A stretch of 7,840 nucleotides of DNA from Muribaculaceae bacterium (lineage in GTDB: Bacteria > Bacteroidota > Bacteroidia > Bacteroidales > Muribaculaceae), in the NCBI GenBank assembly GCA_029056365.1, contig JAIDBM010000053.1, positions 1 through 7,840 on the forward strand, written 5' to 3'. This document shows, piece after piece, positions 6,060-7,840 of this stretch. The notes under the pieces were generated by a model. That model was not told the origin of the DNA and searched no databases. It saw only the letters and a program-made list of their open reading frames with translations. The position numbers and the translations under genes are program-made. The stretch's first letter is position 1; every line of letters starts with the position of its first letter.

Positions 6060-7360
6060 ACCATACCGAACAACCCGACCGCAGTCGCGCTCCCGAAACC
6101 GGCGAATTCCAGCCAAGACAGCTTCCGCAGCCCGAAGAACGCTTTCTGCCAAACGGAATCCGGCGTCTGGCACTGCACCGACCGGACTACGGATTCCTGC
6201 GTCTTGACATCGTGTGTCCGGGCGGCTCCATGGAGTATCCGCCATCAGTAGCCACGGCATTCGGACGCATGCTGAAAGAAGGCAGCAAAAATTTCAACGG
6301 AACTGAAATAGCCGAACTGCTCGATTTCAATGGTGCATCAGTAGTCGCCGCGCCGTCGAACCACCACACAGTGGTTTCGCTCACCGCCTTGCGACGCAAC
6401 ATAAGCAAAGTCCTTCCGGTGTTCTTCGACCTGCTCCAGAACCCGCTGTTCCCCGAGAAGGAACTTCAGACCCTGAAACGGCAGATGATAACCGAGCTGC
6501 AATGCAACCGCGAGACCCCGTCGTTTCATGCGCGTGAGGAAATCCGACGACTCGTCTCAGGACCCGGGCACCGCTTCGCCCGGCAGGAAAGCGAAGAAGG
6601 AATACGCCTCATCAGCACCGACACACTTGAGCGCTGTCACCGCATGAGCATCGCCCCGGCGCGTATGTCGGCCCATGCCGCTGGATTCGCCGACAAAGAG
6701 CTGCTCGCCGAAATCGACCTGTATCTGCAGAGAATCGAAAACCTTGCCGACACACCGGTTCAGGAGCACATGCACTTCAAGCCGGAAGCAGCCGGAATAT
6801 ACAAAGTACAGGTGAACGACTCGCTGCAACACGCCGTGGCAGCAGCCGTGCCGATGCCCGAACTGAAACCATCGGACAAAGACTACTGGCCGCTGAGATT
6901 CGCCATCCACGCCCTTGGAGGGTATTTCGGGTCGCGTCTGATGCAGAACATACGCGAAGACAAAGGCTATACCTACGGAATATACGCGCAATACAACTCA
7001 CTGTTGCCTGAAGGCTCGTTCGCATCCATAAGCTGCGAATGCGACCCGGCCTATACCGATGGCGTTTTATCGGAAATCAAGGCCGAACTTGTAAAATTCG
7101 CCGAAACCCCGATGAACGATGACGAGCACCGCAGACTGAGACTGAGTCTGGCATCGGGTCTCGCCGGAATATGCGATACCCCGGCGAAAGTCCAGGCGCA
7201 ATACATCTCGCAACAGATCAACGGCCAGGGCGAAAACTTCTACGACCTGTACTGGAAGGCCCTCTATGAGGTTACACCGGCGCAAATGTCAGAAGCCGCC
7301 GCCCGCTTCCTGAATCCAGAAGAATTACGCGTAGCCATAGCCGGCGATTTTCGCAAATAA
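6056..7360 (+). CDS. M16-family peptidase homologue lacking the zinc site
   Basis: The 434-residue protein has the two-domain fold size of bacterial M16B peptidases (pitrilysin/processing-peptidase family). Landmarks are LPNGIR (31-36), CPGG (54-57), GSKNFNGTEIAELLDFNGA (76-94), a DLLQNPLFPEKEL segment (125-137) and, in the C-terminal half, FGSRLMQNIREDKGYTYGIY (291-310). The catalytic HxxEH motif is missing: aligned by the following GSKN, its H, E and H fall on T67, G70 and R71. Only the downstream glutamate ligand appears kept (E147). The R/Y pair that M16 enzymes use to position substrate is present (R300, Y307, spaced as in insulin-degrading enzyme). This resembles the non-catalytic partner of two-subunit M16B enzymes. 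No signal peptide or membrane segment is visible, so it is probably cytosolic. The first 25 residues are polar, rich in Q, P, E and R. It is coupled to kdsB by an ATGA overlap. Its substrate is unknown. Confidence 0.85.
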   Translation: MNHTEQPDRSRAPETGEFQPRQLPQPEERFLPNGIRRLALHRPDYGFLRLDIVCPGGSMEYPPSVATAFGRMLKEGSKNFNGTEIAELLDFNGASVVAAPSNHHTVVSLTALRRNISKVLPVFFDLLQNPLFPEKELQTLKRQMITELQCNRETPSFHAREEIRRLVSGPGHRFARQESEEGIRLISTDTLERCHRMSIAPARMSAHAAGFADKELLAEIDLYLQRIENLADTPVQEHMHFKPEAAGIYKVQVNDSLQHAVAAAVPMPELKPSDKDYWPLRFAIHALGGYFGSRLMQNIREDKGYTYGIYAQYNSLLPEGSFASISCECDPAYTDGVLSEIKAELVKFAETPMNDDEHRRLRLSLASGLAGICDTPAKVQAQYISQQINGQGENFYDLYWKALYEVTPAQMSEAAARFLNPEELRVAIAGDFRK

Positions 7361-7392
7361 TGCCCCGTTTACACTTTTTAATTAAAAAATTG

Positions 7393-7423
7393 TTGGGTAG
7401 GCGCTAAGTTTTTCCGAACTTTG
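7393..7423 (+). promoter_or_regulatory. Probable promoter of pfp
   Basis: TTG at 7393-7395 and GAACTTTG at 7416-7423 are separated by 20 bases. The second element matches TAnnTTTG except for G in place of the first T and is followed by CATTATA. A start of transcription near 7430 would give a leader of about 60 bases before the ATG at 7490, longer than for ftsY or lepA. The rest of the 7361-7489 intergenic region shows no GC-rich terminator for the preceding gene. Confidence 0.55.
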
Positions 7424-7489
7424 CATTATAGAATATATAAATTCCAAAAGGACAATTCTAAACACAAACTCTTCATACATATCTATCAA

Positions 7490-7840
7490 ATGAAAAAAAG
7501 CGCGTTGCAAAAAGCCCGTGCAGCTTATCAGCCCAAGTTGCCTATCGTGCTGACCGGAGCCGTAAAGGCCGTTACCGGCAACCCCACAGAATCTGTAGCC
7601 GACCAGGAAGAAATCAAAAAACTCTTTCCTAACACCTATGGTCTGCCGGAACTGAAATTCGAGAAAAACACCACTCCGTCGGCCAACAAGCCAATGAATG
7701 TAGGCGTGATTCTTTCAGGCGGACAGGCTCCCGGCGGACACAATGTGATATGCGGTCTGTTCGACGGCATCAAAAAAATCCACCGCGACAGCCGCCTGTT
7801 CGGCTTCCTCATGGGCCCCGGCGGTTTCGTAGACCACAAA
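7490..7840 (+). CDS. pfp: PPi-dependent 6-phosphofructokinase, N-terminal part (runs off window)
   Basis: The open frame runs from ATG at 7490 to the window end without a stop, giving 117 residues of a protein usually about 550 long. The enzyme phosphorylates fructose 6-phosphate using pyrophosphate, reversibly, in glycolysis and gluconeogenesis. The nucleotide/PPi-site segment GVILSGGQAPGGHNVI (72-87) and the GPGGFVDHK region (109-117) are characteristic of the long PPi-PFK form of Bacteroidota and plants. The N-terminal extension (MKKSALQKARAAYQPKLP, with ADQEEIKKLFPNTYG at 37-51) also matches that form. The downstream motif that separates PPi from ATP users lies outside the window, so the phosphoryl donor is inferred from overall similarity. 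It sits behind its own probable promoter and is likely a separate transcription unit from the M16 gene. Truncation is by the window edge, not a mutation. Confidence 0.92.
   Translation, partial: MKKSALQKARAAYQPKLPIVLTGAVKAVTGNPTESVADQEEIKKLFPNTYGLPELKFEKNTTPSANKPMNVGVILSGGQAPGGHNVICGLFDGIKKIHRDSRLFGFLMGPGGFVDHK

Noticed and set aside
7375..7388. Palindrome TTTTTAATTAAAAA downstream of the M16 gene, considered as a terminator
   Set aside because: The stem is all A/T with no GC-rich part, so a stable terminator hairpin is unlikely; it may simply be AT-rich promoter upstream sequence.
7446..7452. AAAAGGA considered as a Shine-Dalgarno site for pfp
   Set aside because: It is 37 bases before the ATG, far too distant, and Bacteroidota generally do not rely on Shine-Dalgarno pairing.
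7636..7839. A 67-codon - strand frame at the window end
   Set aside because: It is opposite the well-conserved PPi-phosphofructokinase coding sequence and has no recognisable motif.
1..7840. Looked for CRISPR repeats, insertion sequences, phage genes, toxin-antitoxin pairs or defence genes
   Set aside because: No repeat array, transposase, terminal inverted repeats or small paired genes were seen; every long coding region is a housekeeping or M16-type gene with similar base composition.

Overview
The window reads as ordinary chromosomal core-genome sequence from a Gram-negative member of the Bacteroidota, most likely order Bacteroidales. Four things point there. Upstream of several genes there are Bacteroidota-type promoters (TTTG, a spacer of about 20 bases, then TAnnTTTG). 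No Shine-Dalgarno sequences are obvious before the starts. A KdsB gene implies Kdo-containing lipopolysaccharide. The last gene is a long-form PPi-dependent phosphofructokinase whose N-terminus looks like those of gut Bacteroidales. A gut Muribaculaceae-like genome fits, but that family assignment is inference from memory of similar proteins.

Left block (about 57-3367, + strand): a promoter at 57-88 drives ftsY, rimO and a chorismate-binding enzyme best called isochorismate synthase (menF). ftsY and rimO are 9 bases apart; rimO and menF overlap by 10 bases. The unit joins membrane targeting of ribosomes, modification of ribosomal protein S12 and the first committed step of menaquinone synthesis. 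It ends in a strong hairpin that starts within the menF stop codon. Bases 1-56 hold no recognisable gene.

Centre (3323-3526): a tRNA-Gly(CCC) gene on the - strand converges on menF and shares the hairpin as a two-way terminator. Its promoter is a near-perfect Bacteroidota promoter. It overlaps the oppositely directed lepA promoter, so the two probably cannot be occupied at once.

Right block (3527-7360, + strand): lepA (EF4), kdsB (CMP-Kdo synthetase) and an M16-family peptidase homologue, separated by a 4-base gap and a 4-base ATGA overlap, form a compact operon. The M16 protein has lost the zinc-binding HxxEH motif but keeps the C-terminal R/Y pair, so it is probably not a protease by itself.

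End (7361-7840): a 129-base intergenic region with a probable promoter leads into pfp, which is cut by the window edge after 117 codons. No mobile elements, CRISPR arrays, phage genes or clear signs of horizontal transfer were seen. I found no convincing undescribed multi-gene system. The points most worth a second look are the overlapping tRNA/lepA promoters and the catalytically dead M16 homologue.
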